This document shows positions 34,664-45,296 of a stretch of 64,000 nucleotides of DNA, piece after piece (the first letter of the stretch is position 1; each line of letters begins with the position of its first letter). Made by a program: the position numbers and the translations under genes. Below the pieces are notes generated by a model, which saw only the letters and a program-made list of their open reading frames with translations, searched no databases and was not told the DNA's origin. The stretch comes from Plastoroseomonas hellenica (GTDB taxonomy: Bacteria; Pseudomonadota; Alphaproteobacteria; Acetobacterales; Acetobacteraceae). The stretch lies in the NCBI RefSeq assembly GCF_018129085.1, contig NZ_JAAGBB010000001.1, positions 186,001-250,000 of the forward strand, read 5' to 3'.

Positions 34664-37255
34664 TCAGGCGGGCCGCTCCGGCATCAGCAGGCAGACCGGA
34701 AGCTCCGACAGCAGCCGCGCCACGGCGAGGCCGCCATCCTGCGCAACATGCACCGTCCCCGTCATGACATCCCGCCAGGCTGTCGCTGCGTCGTCGGCCA
34801 GGCGGATCGCGCTGCCTTGCCAGGCCGCCGCCGGCGCCAGAGGGCGCGGCTCCTGGCCGAGCAGCGCCGCCGGCAGGCGCGTGGTCACGACGATCGCCTG
34901 GGCATCGCCCCATCGACGCCGGAAGCCGAGCACATGCGCGCGCCGCGGTCCCTCGACTGCGAGCAGCTCATAGCTGCCGCGTTCGAAGAGGCTGCCCGCC
35001 TCGCGCCGGCAGTGCAGGGCTGCGCCGATGACCGCTTGCTTGATATGGCCATCCCGCCAGTGGTGCATCGCCGCCCCGGGGGGCACGGCGGCATCCAGCG
35101 CCCGCTCCCGTGCCGCCCAATCGACCGCGCGCCGGTTGTCGGGATCGACCAGGGACAGGTCCCAGAACTCCGTGCCCTGATAGAGATCCGGCACGCCCGG
35201 AGCAGTGCAACGCAGCAAGCATTGCGACAGGCCATTCACCGCGCCTGCCGCCGCGATCCTGTCGGCAAAGGCGGCGATGTCGGTCAGCAGGGGGCCTGGC
35301 ACCAGCAGCCGCCGCAGATAGTCCTCGCAGACCGTCTCATAGGCTTCATCCGGCAACGTCCAGCGGGTACGGCGCTTGGCCTCGCGCAGCGCCTTGCGCT
35401 GCCAGGCGGCCAGGCGGTCGGCAAAGCCGCGTAGCCCCGCCGCATCCTCCGGCTGCAGATCGAGCGGCCAGGCGCCGACCATCATCTGCAGCAGCATCGC
35501 GGCAACGGAGGTATCGGGCGGTGATGATGTGCCGATCCAGGTGCGCAGCGAGCGTTCCCATGCCTCCGGCATTTCGGACAGCACCGCGAGGCGGGCGCGC
35601 AGATCCTCGCCACGCTTGTGATCATGGGTCGCGGTGGCGAGCAGCGCACGGGGCAGGGCGGCGGCGCGCGCCGCCTGTGCTGCGTGGAAGCGCTCCGGAG
35701 TGGTCGCGAAGATCGCGGGATCGGCACCGACCTCGTTCCTCGAAAGCAGGCGGCCGTAGCGGTAGAAGGCCGTGTCCTCCATGCTCTTCGCGGCGAGCGG
35801 TGCCGTCAGGTGCTGAAAACGCCGCTGCGCCATGATGCGCGTCCGTCGCTGCGCTGCCGGCAGCACGGAGACGGGCTCTGCCCCGAGCCAGGCGTCGAAG
35901 GCCGCCAGCAACGCGCCGTCCGTGGCTGGCAGCCCAGGCCGAGCCTTGGCGATCGCCTGCCGGATTAGCTGCGTGTCGGTGGTGCTGCGGGGACCGACGC
36001 CTAGATACGGTCGATATGTGACGATATGCACCGCGAGCTCCATCAGCACGCGCCGGATGGCGTGCAGGCCGAAATCGCGCTGCCGCATATCGGCATCGGC
36101 CGTGCGCTTGAGGGCAAGGGCAGCGAGCGTCACCTCCGCGGCCAGGCTCTCGCGCAGGATCTGCCGCCGCGCAGCCAGTACCTCGGTCGGGAAATCCGCG
36201 TCGCAGCCGCTGATATCTGCCCAAAGCCGGCCGAGCGGGTCCGCGCCGGCCGGATCATGCAGCACCGCCGCGACCTCATCCATAAAGTCGTAACCGCTTG
36301 TGCCATCGGTCAGCCAGGTTGCCGGGAGCGTCTCTCCCGGAGCCAGGATCTTCTCGACCCAGATGAGCGGCTCCATCCCCGGTCGCGCCGTGCGCAGGCG
36401 CCGCCGCAGCTTGCGGCAATAGCCGCGCGGGTCGGCGAGGCCATCGACATGGTCAATGCGTACGCCGTCGATCACACCTTCCGCATGGAGGCGCAGGATC
36501 AGCGCATGCGAAGCATCGAAGGCCGCCGGCACCTCGACCCGGAAGCCAGCGAGGCCCGTGATGTCGAAGAAGCGCCGCCAATTCAAGGCATCTGCCGCGA
36601 GGCGCCAGAAGGAGGGCCGATAATGTTGCCGCTCGAGGAGGGCATGCAGGCGTTGGCGGCCATCCTCCCGCATCGGATCATGCATCGCGAGCACCGTCGC
36701 GGGATCACCCACGAGGTCCCGCCGGCTTTCCGGGGAGAGCGGGAAGCGGTGATCGTGATAGGCCACGAAGAATGCACCCGACCCTTCGTCGAAGCGCAGC
36801 ACGAGTTCGCCCGATTCCAGGACCTCGCCATAAGGTCCGCCCAGGAAAGGCACCAGCAGCTTGCCGGCCAGGCCCGGCTCGACCGGTTGCCAGTCGATGT
36901 CGAACCAGCTTGCGTGCGGGCTGGCGCGGCCATGTTCCAGCACGTCCAGCCACCAGGGATTGTCACTGCCGCCGACCGCCATGTGATTCGGCACGATGTC
37001 GAGCACCAGGCCCATTGCGTGTCCGCGCAGCGCTTCACTGAGGCGCCCCAGCGCGGCTTCGCCGCCGAGCTCCGGATTGACACGCGTCGGGTCGACCACG
37101 TCGTAGCCGTGGGTGGAGCCGCGCCGTGCCGTGGTGATTGGCGAGGCATAGATATGGCTGATGCCGAGCCGCGACAGGTAAGGTACCACGCCGACCGCAT
37201 CGTCCAGCGTGAAGCCGGCGTGGAACTGCAGCCGGGCCGTGGCGCGCGGCGTCAT
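34664..37255 (-). CDS. treY: Maltooligosyltrehalose synthase
   Basis: An 863-residue GH13 intramolecular transglucosidase that turns the reducing-end alpha-1,4 link of a maltodextrin into the alpha,alpha-1,1 link of trehalose. It begins ARLQFHAGFTLDDAV and has YLSRLGISHIYASPI, DIVPNHMA, the nucleophile motif GVRIDHVDGLADPRGY, the acid Glu in PLIWVEKIL and ATHDHKRGEDLRARL near residue 545. Length is about 100 residues above the shorter members. It is the last gene of the trehalose/glucan operon and overlaps malQ by 4 bases (ATGA). Its product is the substrate of TreZ, coded two genes upstream. Confidence 0.95.
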   Translation of the reverse strand: MTPRATARLQFHAGFTLDDAVGVVPYLSRLGISHIYASPITTARRGSTHGYDVVDPTRVNPELGGEAALGRLSEALRGHAMGLVLDIVPNHMAVGGSDNPWWLDVLEHGRASPHASWFDIDWQPVEPGLAGKLLVPFLGGPYGEVLESGELVLRFDEGSGAFFVAYHDHRFPLSPESRRDLVGDPATVLAMHDPMREDGRQRLHALLERQHYRPSFWRLAADALNWRRFFDITGLAGFRVEVPAAFDASHALILRLHAEGVIDGVRIDHVDGLADPRGYCRKLRRRLRTARPGMEPLIWVEKILAPGETLPATWLTDGTSGYDFMDEVAAVLHDPAGADPLGRLWADISGCDADFPTEVLAARRQILRESLAAEVTLAALALKRTADADMRQRDFGLHAIRRVLMELAVHIVTYRPYLGVGPRSTTDTQLIRQAIAKARPGLPATDGALLAAFDAWLGAEPVSVLPAAQRRTRIMAQRRFQHLTAPLAAKSMEDTAFYRYGRLLSRNEVGADPAIFATTPERFHAAQAARAAALPRALLATATHDHKRGEDLRARLAVLSEMPEAWERSLRTWIGTSSPPDTSVAAMLLQMMVGAWPLDLQPEDAAGLRGFADRLAAWQRKALREAKRRTRWTLPDEAYETVCEDYLRRLLVPGPLLTDIAAFADRIAAAGAVNGLSQCLLRCTAPGVPDLYQGTEFWDLSLVDPDNRRAVDWAARERALDAAVPPGAAMHHWRDGHIKQAVIGAALHCRREAGSLFERGSYELLAVEGPRRAHVLGFRRRWGDAQAIVVTTRLPAALLGQEPRPLAPAAAWQGSAIRLADDAATAWRDVMTGTVHVAQDGGLAVARLLSELPVCLLMPERPA

Positions 37256-39291
37256 GCGACTGGCCTCGCGGCGGCGAAGCGGGCGATGCGGGCGGCGACA
37301 TCCGGCGCATCAAGCAGGCTCGCGGCGTCGTCCGGCGTGCGGCGGCGCCAGTTCGGGTGCTCGGTGGTGGTCCCCGGGATGTTCGGCTGCTCGGCCAGGG
37401 CCAGCGCGTCCTCGATCGGCAGGATGGCGAGGCGGCACGCGGCACTGCCGACATGCGCGACGGCCGCATCGACGGCGGCTGCTGGGGCTTCAGGCGGTGG
37501 CGCTTCGCCGCTGGCGGCACCGCTGGCCCGGAAGCCGTTCCAGAGCAGCCTGCGTCCTGCGGCACGGCTGGCCTCCGCCGCTTCCATGCCATGATCGCCG
37601 GCCAGGCGTCGGCGCCAGGCGAGATCGGTTCCGCGCCACCAGCCCGCGATCGTCGCCAGGTCATGGGTCGTCGTCATCGCGACCGCCTCGCGCGTCCAGT
37701 CGCGTGGTGGCAGCGGCACGCCTTTCGCGTCGCGCTCGAAGTCGAGCACCCGCATGCCGAGGATGCCGCCGCGCCCGATCCGGCTGCGGAAGCCGGGCGG
37801 CACCGTGCCGAGATCCTCACCAATGACCACTGCCCGATGGCGATGCGACTCCAGCGCCAGCAGCCGCAGCAGATCCTCGCGCGGGTAGCGGAGATAGGCG
37901 CCGGCCGAAGCCGGGCTGCCTTCCGGGATCAGCCACAAGCGTTCCAGCCCCATGGCGTGGTCGATGCGGATCCCGCCCGCATGCCGCATCGCCGCCCGCA
38001 ACACCTCCAGGAACGCCGCATAGCCACCGGCCAGCAGCGCCCGTGGGGAGAAGGCGGTGAGGCCCCAGTCCTGGCCGGCGGGGTTGAAGAGGTCGGGCGG
38101 CGCGCCCACCGCGGCGCCACGCATCACATCGGCCGGGCGCGACCAGGCATGGCTGCCGCTGCCATCGGTGCCGACGGCGATATCCGCCAGCAGGCCGACC
38201 GTCATGCCGGCGGCGCGGGCCCGGCGTTGGACATCGGCGAGCGAGGCATCCGCCAGCCACTGGCAGAAGGCGTGGAAGGCGACTTCATCGGCATGGGCAG
38301 CGGCGAAATCCGCCACCGCCGGTGCCTCAGGATTGGCATAGCCGGCCGGCCAGTCGCGCCAGTGGCGGAATGCGCCGTCACGCGCCCTGAGATGCAGCGA
38401 CAGAGCTTCGAAGCGCGCGTGCCGCTCCAGCGCTTCGCCCTGCGCGGTGCGAAATTGCAGGAAGCGCAGGTCGTCCGCATGGCGCGCGAAGAGGGCGCGG
38501 AACCAAGTCATGCGCCGCGCTGTCGCATCCTCCCAGTCGATCAGCGATGCCGCCTGGGCTTCGGCTCCGGCGGCATCGGCACGCGTCATCGCATCCCCGC
38601 CAAACAGGAGCGTCGGGTCGGCGTGCAGAGCATTCAGGAACAGACGGCTCGACGGTGCGTAGGGGCTGAACCGATCCGGCGCGGCGGCGAACAGGGCGTG
38701 TACCGGGCTGATGGCAAGGGTCGCCGCCCCGAGCCGCCCCGCTGCCTCCGCGAGCATCGCCGCGGCACCGAGGTCGCCGAGGCCGAGATCCCCGGTGCGG
38801 CGCAGCCCATAGACCTGGGCGGACAGGCCCCAGGGCAGCGGCCTCCCGGCGGCCTCCGCACCGGCATCGGCCAGGCTGAAGCAGCGTGATGGCGCCACGG
38901 CGAGAACGGTCTCCGCGTCGTCGAACTCCAGGCGGTGATAGCCGCTGCGGCTCACTGCCGGCAGCCGGCCGGCGTCATCGAGCCGCCCTTCGATGACCTT
39001 GCCGTCCTCCGCGTGCAGCCGGAACCGCTCGGCGCGACGCCGGCCGGGCGGTCTTGGGCCCCGGCTGCGCCGTACGGCCGTCAGCAGTGGCGGCAGCACA
39101 TCGCGCTCGGCGGCCAGCAGCGTGCGGGATTCCTCGATCTCCACCAGATCGCTGGCAGGCAGGCCGATGCGGGTCAGCAGGGCCCGCAAGGTCTCGACGT
39201 CGACATCCCGCCGCATGCCGTGCACGTCGTGCCAACGGACCATGAAGCCCGCCTCGGCGGCCAGGGCGCGCAGCGCCGCGTCCTGGCTCAC
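37252..39291 (-). CDS. malQ: 4-alpha-glucanotransferase (amylomaltase)
   Basis: A 679-residue GH77 disproportionating enzyme that moves alpha-1,4 glucan segments between maltodextrins. The first 140 residues are the accessory N-terminal region seen in MalQ of Gram-negatives; the barrel carries SPVHALFAAAPDRFSPYAPS, GIRIDHAMGLERLW (nucleophile), VVIGEDLGTVPPGFR (acid/base) and TTTHDLATIAGWW. The start is a GTG at 39291 overlapping the treZ stop (GTGA); the much longer in-frame extension lies inside treZ and is rejected. In the operon it would recycle short chains left by TreY/TreZ and GlgX. Confidence 0.93.
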   Translation of the reverse strand: MSQDAALRALAAEAGFMVRWHDVHGMRRDVDVETLRALLTRIGLPASDLVEIEESRTLLAAERDVLPPLLTAVRRSRGPRPPGRRRAERFRLHAEDGKVIEGRLDDAGRLPAVSRSGYHRLEFDDAETVLAVAPSRCFSLADAGAEAAGRPLPWGLSAQVYGLRRTGDLGLGDLGAAAMLAEAAGRLGAATLAISPVHALFAAAPDRFSPYAPSSRLFLNALHADPTLLFGGDAMTRADAAGAEAQAASLIDWEDATARRMTWFRALFARHADDLRFLQFRTAQGEALERHARFEALSLHLRARDGAFRHWRDWPAGYANPEAPAVADFAAAHADEVAFHAFCQWLADASLADVQRRARAAGMTVGLLADIAVGTDGSGSHAWSRPADVMRGAAVGAPPDLFNPAGQDWGLTAFSPRALLAGGYAAFLEVLRAAMRHAGGIRIDHAMGLERLWLIPEGSPASAGAYLRYPREDLLRLLALESHRHRAVVIGEDLGTVPPGFRSRIGRGGILGMRVLDFERDAKGVPLPPRDWTREAVAMTTTHDLATIAGWWRGTDLAWRRRLAGDHGMEAAEASRAAGRRLLWNGFRASGAASGEAPPPEAPAAAVDAAVAHVGSAACRLAILPIEDALALAEQPNIPGTTTEHPNWRRRTPDDAASLLDAPDVAARIARFAAARPVA

Positions 39292-41045
39292 GGTGCCTGC
39301 TCCAACAGTGCAACTGTGCAGAAGCCAGGCAGGTGGCCGCCAGCGAGCGCGGCGGTGGCACCAGGACTGGTCTCGAAGAGCAGCGTGCCGGCAGCACGGC
39401 AAGGGACCACCTGCGCACCGCAGTTCATCGCGATGGTGAGCAGGGCGCCGTCGCCGAGGCTCCAGCGCGCCAGGACCGATGCCGGGCCGGTCGCTTCGGC
39501 GCCAAGTGCTCGCGTGCCCTGCAGCCGGGGCATGATCTCCCGATGCCGGATCGCCAGCAGATGGCGATGCAGCGCCAGGATCTCTCGATGCGGCGGCCCA
39601 TCCGCCTCCGCAGGGTTCGGGATGCTGGCGGTGAAACTCGCCTCGGCATTGGGATCCGGAATGCGATCTCGGATCTTGGGATCCGAGAAGGCAGCAAAGC
39701 GTGCGAATTCGCGACGCCGGCCTTCCCGCACCAGGGGCGCGAGCTCGGCATTGTGGTCGGTGAAGAACAGGAAGGGGGATGTGGCACCCCATTCCTCACC
39801 CATGAACAGCAGAGGGATCTGTGGCGCCAGCAACAGCAGCGCGGTCGCGGCGGCAAGCGCGCCCGGCGGCGCGAGCTGCGTGAGCCGCTCGCCAAAGGCC
39901 CGGTTGCCGATCTGGTCGTGATTTTGCAGGAACAGCACGAAGGCTGTTGGCGGCAGGTGCGCGGATGGCTCGCCACGCGCCGCGGGTGGGCCCTGGAAGA
40001 CGAAGCCCTCCGCCAATGCGCGTGCCACCTTGGTGGAAGCGTGCTCGGCGAACGGAGCATAGTAGGATTCGTTCTCGTCCGTCAGCATCGCATGCAGCGC
40101 GTTGTGGCCGTCGTCATTCCATTGGGCGTCGAAGCCATCCGATGCCGCGTCCGGTCGCAGCAGCCGCGCGGCGTTGTGCTCGTTCTCGAGGATCAGATGG
40201 ATATGGCGGCCAGGACAGGTGGCACGCAGCTTGGCCGGCAAGCTGCGCAGCCAGGCTTCCGGCTCGATCGCATGCACGGCGTCGAAGCGAAGGCCGTCGA
40301 AGCGGAATTCGTCCAGCCAGTACCGTGCGTTCTCCTCGAAATAGGCAGCGACAGCGGGTTCGCTGAAGGCAATCGCTTCACCCCATCCGGTCTGTCGTGC
40401 CGGATCGAAGAAGCGCTTCGCACAGGTATGCAGATAGGCGCCGTCGGGCCCGAAGTGATTATAGACGACGTCGAGGATGATCATCAGGCCGAGGCCGTGC
40501 GCGGCATCGACGAGCCGCTTCAGCGCCTCGGGCGTGCCGTAACCGGGATGCGGCGCGAACGGCAGCACGCCGTCATATCCCCAGTTGCGCTGCCCCGGGA
40601 AGGCGGCGACGGGCATGAGCTCGATCGCGGTGACGCCGAGATCACGGAGCCTCGGCAGCGCCTGCTCCACGCCGGCGAAGCCGCCCATCGCGCCGACATG
40701 CACTTCATAGAACACGGCTTCGTGCCACGGGCGACCGCGCCAGTCGCGATGCTGCCAAGCGAATTCCGTGGGCGCCGTCACCACCGAGAAGCCATGGACG
40801 TCAACCGCCTGCCGACGCGAGGCAGGATCGGGTATCGCGAGATCCGGCGCGATTCGAAAGCGATAGCGAGCGCCGGGACCGATCGGGGCTTCGGCCACGA
40901 ACCAGCCGTCCGGCGCGCGCGTCATCGCCAGTGCTGGCTGCCCCTCGATTTCGAGCGCGACGGCATCACAATCCGGGGCCCAGAGCGGGAAGCGGGTGAT
41001 CCCTGGCGCCGTGGGGCGCGGCCCCCAGAGCATGGGCGCGCTCAT
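39288..41045 (-). CDS. treZ: Maltooligosyltrehalose trehalohydrolase
   Basis: A 585-residue GH13 hydrolase that releases trehalose from maltooligosyl-trehalose. An N-terminal carbohydrate-binding beta-domain (about residues 1-100) precedes the barrel, which contains HVGAMGGFAGVEQALPRL, VVYNHFGPDGAYLH, the nucleophile motif FDGLRFDAVHAIE, the acid in LILENEHNAARLL and FLQNHDQIGNRAFGERL. Family length is normal. It overlaps glgX upstream (ATGA) and malQ downstream (GTGA). Confidence 0.95.
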   Translation of the reverse strand: MSAPMLWGPRPTAPGITRFPLWAPDCDAVALEIEGQPALAMTRAPDGWFVAEAPIGPGARYRFRIAPDLAIPDPASRRQAVDVHGFSVVTAPTEFAWQHRDWRGRPWHEAVFYEVHVGAMGGFAGVEQALPRLRDLGVTAIELMPVAAFPGQRNWGYDGVLPFAPHPGYGTPEALKRLVDAAHGLGLMIILDVVYNHFGPDGAYLHTCAKRFFDPARQTGWGEAIAFSEPAVAAYFEENARYWLDEFRFDGLRFDAVHAIEPEAWLRSLPAKLRATCPGRHIHLILENEHNAARLLRPDAASDGFDAQWNDDGHNALHAMLTDENESYYAPFAEHASTKVARALAEGFVFQGPPAARGEPSAHLPPTAFVLFLQNHDQIGNRAFGERLTQLAPPGALAAATALLLLAPQIPLLFMGEEWGATSPFLFFTDHNAELAPLVREGRRREFARFAAFSDPKIRDRIPDPNAEASFTASIPNPAEADGPPHREILALHRHLLAIRHREIMPRLQGTRALGAEATGPASVLARWSLGDGALLTIAMNCGAQVVPCRAAGTLLFETSPGATAALAGGHLPGFCTVALLEQAP

Positions 41046-43129
41046 GGCAGCTCGGCGACCAGGAGCATGACGGCATAGGCCGCGACATGGACTTGATCGG
41101 CGTTCAGCGAGCCTTCAGGCTGCCGCGGCTCGGCGCTGTAGATCAACATGGTCCAGGCCAGGGCTGGTGTCGGCAACACGAAATCCTGCCCGGCCGAATC
41201 GGCGTTCAGCAGGACCAGCAATACTTCGACGCCACCATCGGGCAGCGCGGCTGCGCGCCGCAGGATCAAGGTGCGGGCTTCGGTCTCGCCCCAGGCGTCC
41301 CGCGTCATCGGCTGGCCATGCTGATCGAACCAGGCGATGTCGCGAATGCCCTCGCGGAGCACCACGTCGCCATGCCGGTAATAGACAGGACGCAGGCTTT
41401 CGTGACGGTGACGGAGTGCGATCAGCCGTGCCACGAAATCACGGAGCTGCAGCGCCTCCTCGCCGATCGCCCGTTCCCAGTCGACCCAACTTACCGGGTT
41501 GTCCTGGCAATAGGCGTTGTTGTTCCCTTCCTGCGTGCGGTTCATCTCATCGCCGGCCAGCAGCATCGGTGTGCCGGCGGAGGCAAAGAGCGTGACCAGC
41601 ATCGCCCGCTTGACCATGCTGCGCGTCGCATTGATCTCGGCATCCTCCGTCTCGCCCTCCTCGCCCCAGTTCCGGGAGTAATTGTGCGGGTGCCCGTCCT
41701 CTCCGTTCTCGCCATTCGCCTCGTTGTGGCGCTGCTCATAGGTGACGAGGTCGTGCAGCGTGAAGCCGTCATGGCTGGCGACATAGTTCACGCTGGCGGC
41801 GGGGCGGCGCAGGCGATGGTCGAACAGCTCCGCCGATCCGGACAGACGCGCCGCCAGATCGGCCCGCTGCCCGGGGACACCGTTCCAGAACTGCCGGACG
41901 CCATCGCGAAAGCGATCGTTCCATTCCGCGAAGCCCGGTGGATGATTGCCGAGCTGATAGCCGCCGGGCCCGAGATCCCAGGGCTCCGAGATCAGTTTCA
42001 CGCGTGACAGGACCGGATCCTGCCGCACGGCGTCGAAGAAGCCGGACCCCGGATCGAAGCCCGCAGCCTCGCGCCCCAGAATGGTGCCGAGATCGAAGCG
42101 GAAGCCGTCGACATGATAGCACTCGACCCAGTAGCGCAGGCTGTCCATCACCATCTGCAGCACCCGCGGATGGGTGATGTTGAGCGTATTCCCGGTGCCG
42201 GTGTCGTTGATGTAGTGCTGTTCCTGACCGGGGACGAGACGGTAGTAGGACGCGTTGTCGATGCCGCGCCAGGAGAGTGTCGGCCCCATTTCACTGCCTT
42301 CGCAGGTGTGGTTGTGAACGACGTCGAGGATCACCTCGATCCCTGCCGCATGCAGACGACGTATCGCGACCTTCACCTGGTTGCGCATCCAGGGATCGAC
42401 CAGGTAGCGCGGCTCCGGCGCGAAGTAGGCTAGCGTGGAATAGCCCCAGTAGTTGCGCAGGCGGCGCTCGACCAGAAAGCGATCCTGCAGGAAGGCCTGC
42501 ACGGGGAGCAGCTCGATCGCCGTGATGCCGAGGCGCTGCAGATGTTCGATGAGATGCGGGTTGGCGAGTGCCGCAAAGGTGCCGCGCTCCCGGAGCGGCA
42601 CCCGGTCATGGGCAATGGTCAGGCCGCGCAGATGCGCTTCGTAGATGATGGTGCGTTCCCAGGGAATCATGGGCGGCCGGTCATCGCCCCAGTTGAAACT
42701 GTCATCGACGACGACGCCCTTCGGCATCGCGCGGGCGCTGTCGCGCCGATCGAAGGTGAGATCGGCGCGCGCGCTGCCGACCCGATAGCCGAACAGGGCG
42801 TCGGACCAGATCAGGTCCCCCTGGAGCTCACGCGCATAGGGATCAAGCAGCAGCTTGCTCGGGTTGAAGCGGTGCCCGGCGCGTGGCTCATAGGGACCAT
42901 GAGCGCGATAGCCGTAGAGCAGGCCGGGCTTCGCATCCGGCAGGTAGCCGTGCCACACCTCGTCTGTGCAATCCGGCAGCGTGAGGCGCGTCAGCTCCCG
43001 CCGGCCGGATGGATCGAAGAGGCAAAGCTCGATCCTCTCGGCATTGGCGGAAAAGAGGGCGAAATTCACACCGAGCCCGTCCCAGGTCGCGCCGAGCGGG
43101 TAGGGCCGTCCGGCCGTCAGGCGCTCCAT
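41042..43129 (-). CDS. glgX: Glycogen debranching enzyme
   Basis: A 695-residue GH13_11 isoamylase-type enzyme that hydrolyses alpha-1,6 branches. N-terminal CBM48-like domain (LGATWDGLGVNFALFSANAE), then YWGYSTLAYFAPEPRYL, the nucleophile motif HVDGFRFDLGTIL, the acid in LISEPWDLGPGGYQLGNHP, and NYVASHDGFTLHDLV. It starts 4 bases after the glgB stop and overlaps treZ by 4 bases. Debranched chains from this enzyme feed TreY and MalQ. Confidence 0.95.
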   Translation of the reverse strand: MERLTAGRPYPLGATWDGLGVNFALFSANAERIELCLFDPSGRRELTRLTLPDCTDEVWHGYLPDAKPGLLYGYRAHGPYEPRAGHRFNPSKLLLDPYARELQGDLIWSDALFGYRVGSARADLTFDRRDSARAMPKGVVVDDSFNWGDDRPPMIPWERTIIYEAHLRGLTIAHDRVPLRERGTFAALANPHLIEHLQRLGITAIELLPVQAFLQDRFLVERRLRNYWGYSTLAYFAPEPRYLVDPWMRNQVKVAIRRLHAAGIEVILDVVHNHTCEGSEMGPTLSWRGIDNASYYRLVPGQEQHYINDTGTGNTLNITHPRVLQMVMDSLRYWVECYHVDGFRFDLGTILGREAAGFDPGSGFFDAVRQDPVLSRVKLISEPWDLGPGGYQLGNHPPGFAEWNDRFRDGVRQFWNGVPGQRADLAARLSGSAELFDHRLRRPAASVNYVASHDGFTLHDLVTYEQRHNEANGENGEDGHPHNYSRNWGEEGETEDAEINATRSMVKRAMLVTLFASAGTPMLLAGDEMNRTQEGNNNAYCQDNPVSWVDWERAIGEEALQLRDFVARLIALRHRHESLRPVYYRHGDVVLREGIRDIAWFDQHGQPMTRDAWGETEARTLILRRAAALPDGGVEVLLVLLNADSAGQDFVLPTPALAWTMLIYSAEPRQPEGSLNADQVHVAAYAVMLLVAELP

Positions 43130-43133
43130 GCGA

Positions 43134-45296
43134 TCAGGCCTCCGGCATCAGCATGATCGTCGCAAGTGGCGGCAACACCAGCGGCAAGGATGTCGGGTGG
43201 CCATGCGCAGGCTCTGTCTCGGCGTGGACGCGGCCGGCATTGCCGATGCCGCTGCCGCCATAGACCTCGGCATCCGTGTTCAGCACTTCGCGCCACCAGC
43301 CGGCCTGAGGAACGCCGAGGCGATAGCCGTAGCGGGGCTCGGGCGTCAGATTGGTGATCATCAGCACCGGCGCCTCGGCTTCCGCAAGCCGCAGCCAGGC
43401 GAAGACGCTCTGTGCGCGGTCGTCGCCGACCACCCACCGAAAGCCTTCCGGGCTGGCGTCCTGGCGGTGCAAGGCGGGCTGCGTGCGATAGAGCGCATTG
43501 AGATCGGCGACCAGCCGCTGAACGCCGCGATGGCGGGGATCATCGAGCAGGTCCCAGGGCAGGCCGGAATCATGGTTCCACTCGCCGGGCTGCGCGAACT
43601 CGCCGCCCATGAACAGCAGCTTCTTGCCTGGATGCGCCCACATGAAGGCGAGATACGCGCGCAGGTTGGCAAAGCGGCGCCACGCGTCACCGGGCATGCG
43701 TCCAAGCAGCGACGCCTTGCCATGCACCACCTCGTCATGGGAGAGCGGCAGGATGAAACGTTCTGACCAGGCATAGACCAGGCCGAAGGTCATGCTGTCA
43801 TGGTGCCAGCGCCGATGCACCGGGTCGTGCTTCATGTAGTCCAGGCTGTCGTGCATCCAGCCCATGTTCCATTTGAAGGAGAAGCCGAGCCCGCCTTCCG
43901 CGACCGGCCGGCTGACGCCGGGCCAGGCGGTGCTTTCCTCCGCGATCATCAGGGCGCCGGGGCAGCGTTCGGCGACCACGGCATTGACCTCACGCAGGAA
44001 ATCCACGGCTTCCAGATTCTCGCGTCCGCCATAGCGGTTCGGGATCCATTGGCCTTCACCACGCGAGTAGTCGCGATAGAGCATGGAGGCCACCGCATCG
44101 ACGCGCAGCGCGTCGACATGAAAGGTCTCCAGCCAATGGATCGCGCTCGCCATCAGGAAGCCACGGACCTCGTGACGGCCGAAATTGTAGATCGCCGTAT
44201 TCCAATCCTGGTGCAGGCCTTCGCGGGGATCGCCATGCTCGTACAGCGCCGTGCCGTCGAAGCGGTACAGGCCATAGGCGTCGGTCGGGAAATGCGCCGG
44301 CACCCAGTCGAGGATCACGCCGATCCCGGCCTGATGCGCGCGATCGACGAAACGGGCGAAGCCTTGCGGATCGCCGTGCCGCGCGGTCGGCGCGAAGAGA
44401 CCCAGCGGCTGATAACCCCAGGATCCGCCGAAAGGATGTTCGCCGATCGGCAGCAGCTCGACATGGGTGAAGCCAAGATCCACGACATAGGGCAGCAGAC
44501 GGTCCGCCAGGGCGTCCCAAGACAAGGGGCGCCCCTCGGCATCGTGCCACCAGGATCCCGTATGGACCTCGTAGATGGCGATCGGCGCCCGCACGTCCTG
44601 GCGCGCCGGCCGCGACTGCATCCAGACCGCGTCCTCCCAGGCGTGGGGAAGGGGATGCGCGACGCGTGAGGCGGTGCCCGGCGGCAGCTCGGTCTGCAGA
44701 GCGAGCGGGTCGGCCTTCAAGGGCAGCAACCTGCCTTGGGCATCGAGCAGCTCGTATTTGTAGAGGGTGCCCGGACCGACACGCGGGATGAAGATCTCCC
44801 ACAATCCGGCCTCCACGCGGCGGCGCATCGGATGCCGGCGGCCATCCCAGCGATTGAAGTCGCCGACCACCGAGACGCGGCTGGCATTCGGCGCCCAAAC
44901 CGCGAAGCGCACCCCAGCGACGCCATCAACCGAGACGCATTGCGCACCGAGTACGCGCGCCAGCTCGAAATGCCGCCCTTCGGAGAAGAGGTGCAGATCG
45001 ATGGCACCGAGCTGCGGGCCGAAGGCGTAGGGGTCTTCTGTCTCCTCCACACCGTCGGGCCACAGGATGCGAAGGCGATAGCGCTCCTCCGCCGGGATCG
45101 GTCCCTGGAAGAAGCCCGCCGGATGTCGCCGCTCAAGCCGTATCGGCGCGGCCCCTCCGGAGGTGATGACCTCGACCGCTTCGGCACCGGGGGCGAGGCA
45201 GCGCAGCCCGCCCGCATGGCGGCCAAGGATCGCGAAGGGGTCGCCGTGACGCCCCTGCACCAGTGCCTCGATCGTCGCATCGTCCAAGGCGTTCAT
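43134..45296 (-). CDS. glgB: 1,4-alpha-glucan branching enzyme
   Basis: A 720-residue GH13_9 enzyme that introduces alpha-1,6 branches. An N-terminal accessory domain ([12 protein letters not shown]), a CBM48 ([20 protein letters not shown]) and the barrel with [15 protein letters not shown], the nucleophile motif [18 protein letters not shown], the acid in [14 protein letters not shown] and [20 protein letters not shown] are all visible. The ATG at 45296 overlaps the TreS stop (ATGA). In this operon it branches the linear glucan made by GlgE. Confidence 0.95.
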   Translation of the reverse strand: MNALDDATIEALVQGRHGDPFAILGRHAGGLRCLAPGAEAVEVITSGGAAPIRLERRHPAGFFQGPIPAEERYRLRILWPDGVEETEDPYAFGPQLGAIDLHLFSEGRHFELARVLGAQCVSVDGVAGVRFAVWAPNASRVSVVGDFNRWDGRRHPMRRRVEAGLWEIFIPRVGPGTLYKYELLDAQGRLLPLKADPLALQTELPPGTASRVAHPLPHAWEDAVWMQSRPARQDVRAPIAIYEVHTGSWWHDAEGRPLSWDALADRLLPYVVDLGFTHVELLPIGEHPFGGSWGYQPLGLFAPTARHGDPQGFARFVDRAHQAGIGVILDWVPAHFPTDAYGLYRFDGTALYEHGDPREGLHQDWNTAIYNFGRHEVRGFLMASAIHWLETFHVDALRVDAVASMLYRDYSRGEGQWIPNRYGGRENLEAVDFLREVNAVVAERCPGALMIAEESTAWPGVSRPVAEGGLGFSFKWNMGWMHDSLDYMKHDPVHRRWHHDSMTFGLVYAWSERFILPLSHDEVVHGKASLLGRMPGDAWRRFANLRAYLAFMWAHPGKKLLFMGGEFAQPGEWNHDSGLPWDLLDDPRHRGVQRLVADLNALYRTQPALHRQDASPEGFRWVVGDDRAQSVFAWLRLAEAEAPVLMITNLTPEPRYGYRLGVPQAGWWREVLNTDAEVYGGSGIGNAGRVHAETEPAHGHPTSLPLVLPPLATIMLMPEA

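Noticed and set aside
39292-39792. Long N-terminal extension of malQ
   Set aside because: The extra part lies inside treZ in another frame; the GTG at 39291 overlapping the treZ stop fits the operon style and the MalQ family start.
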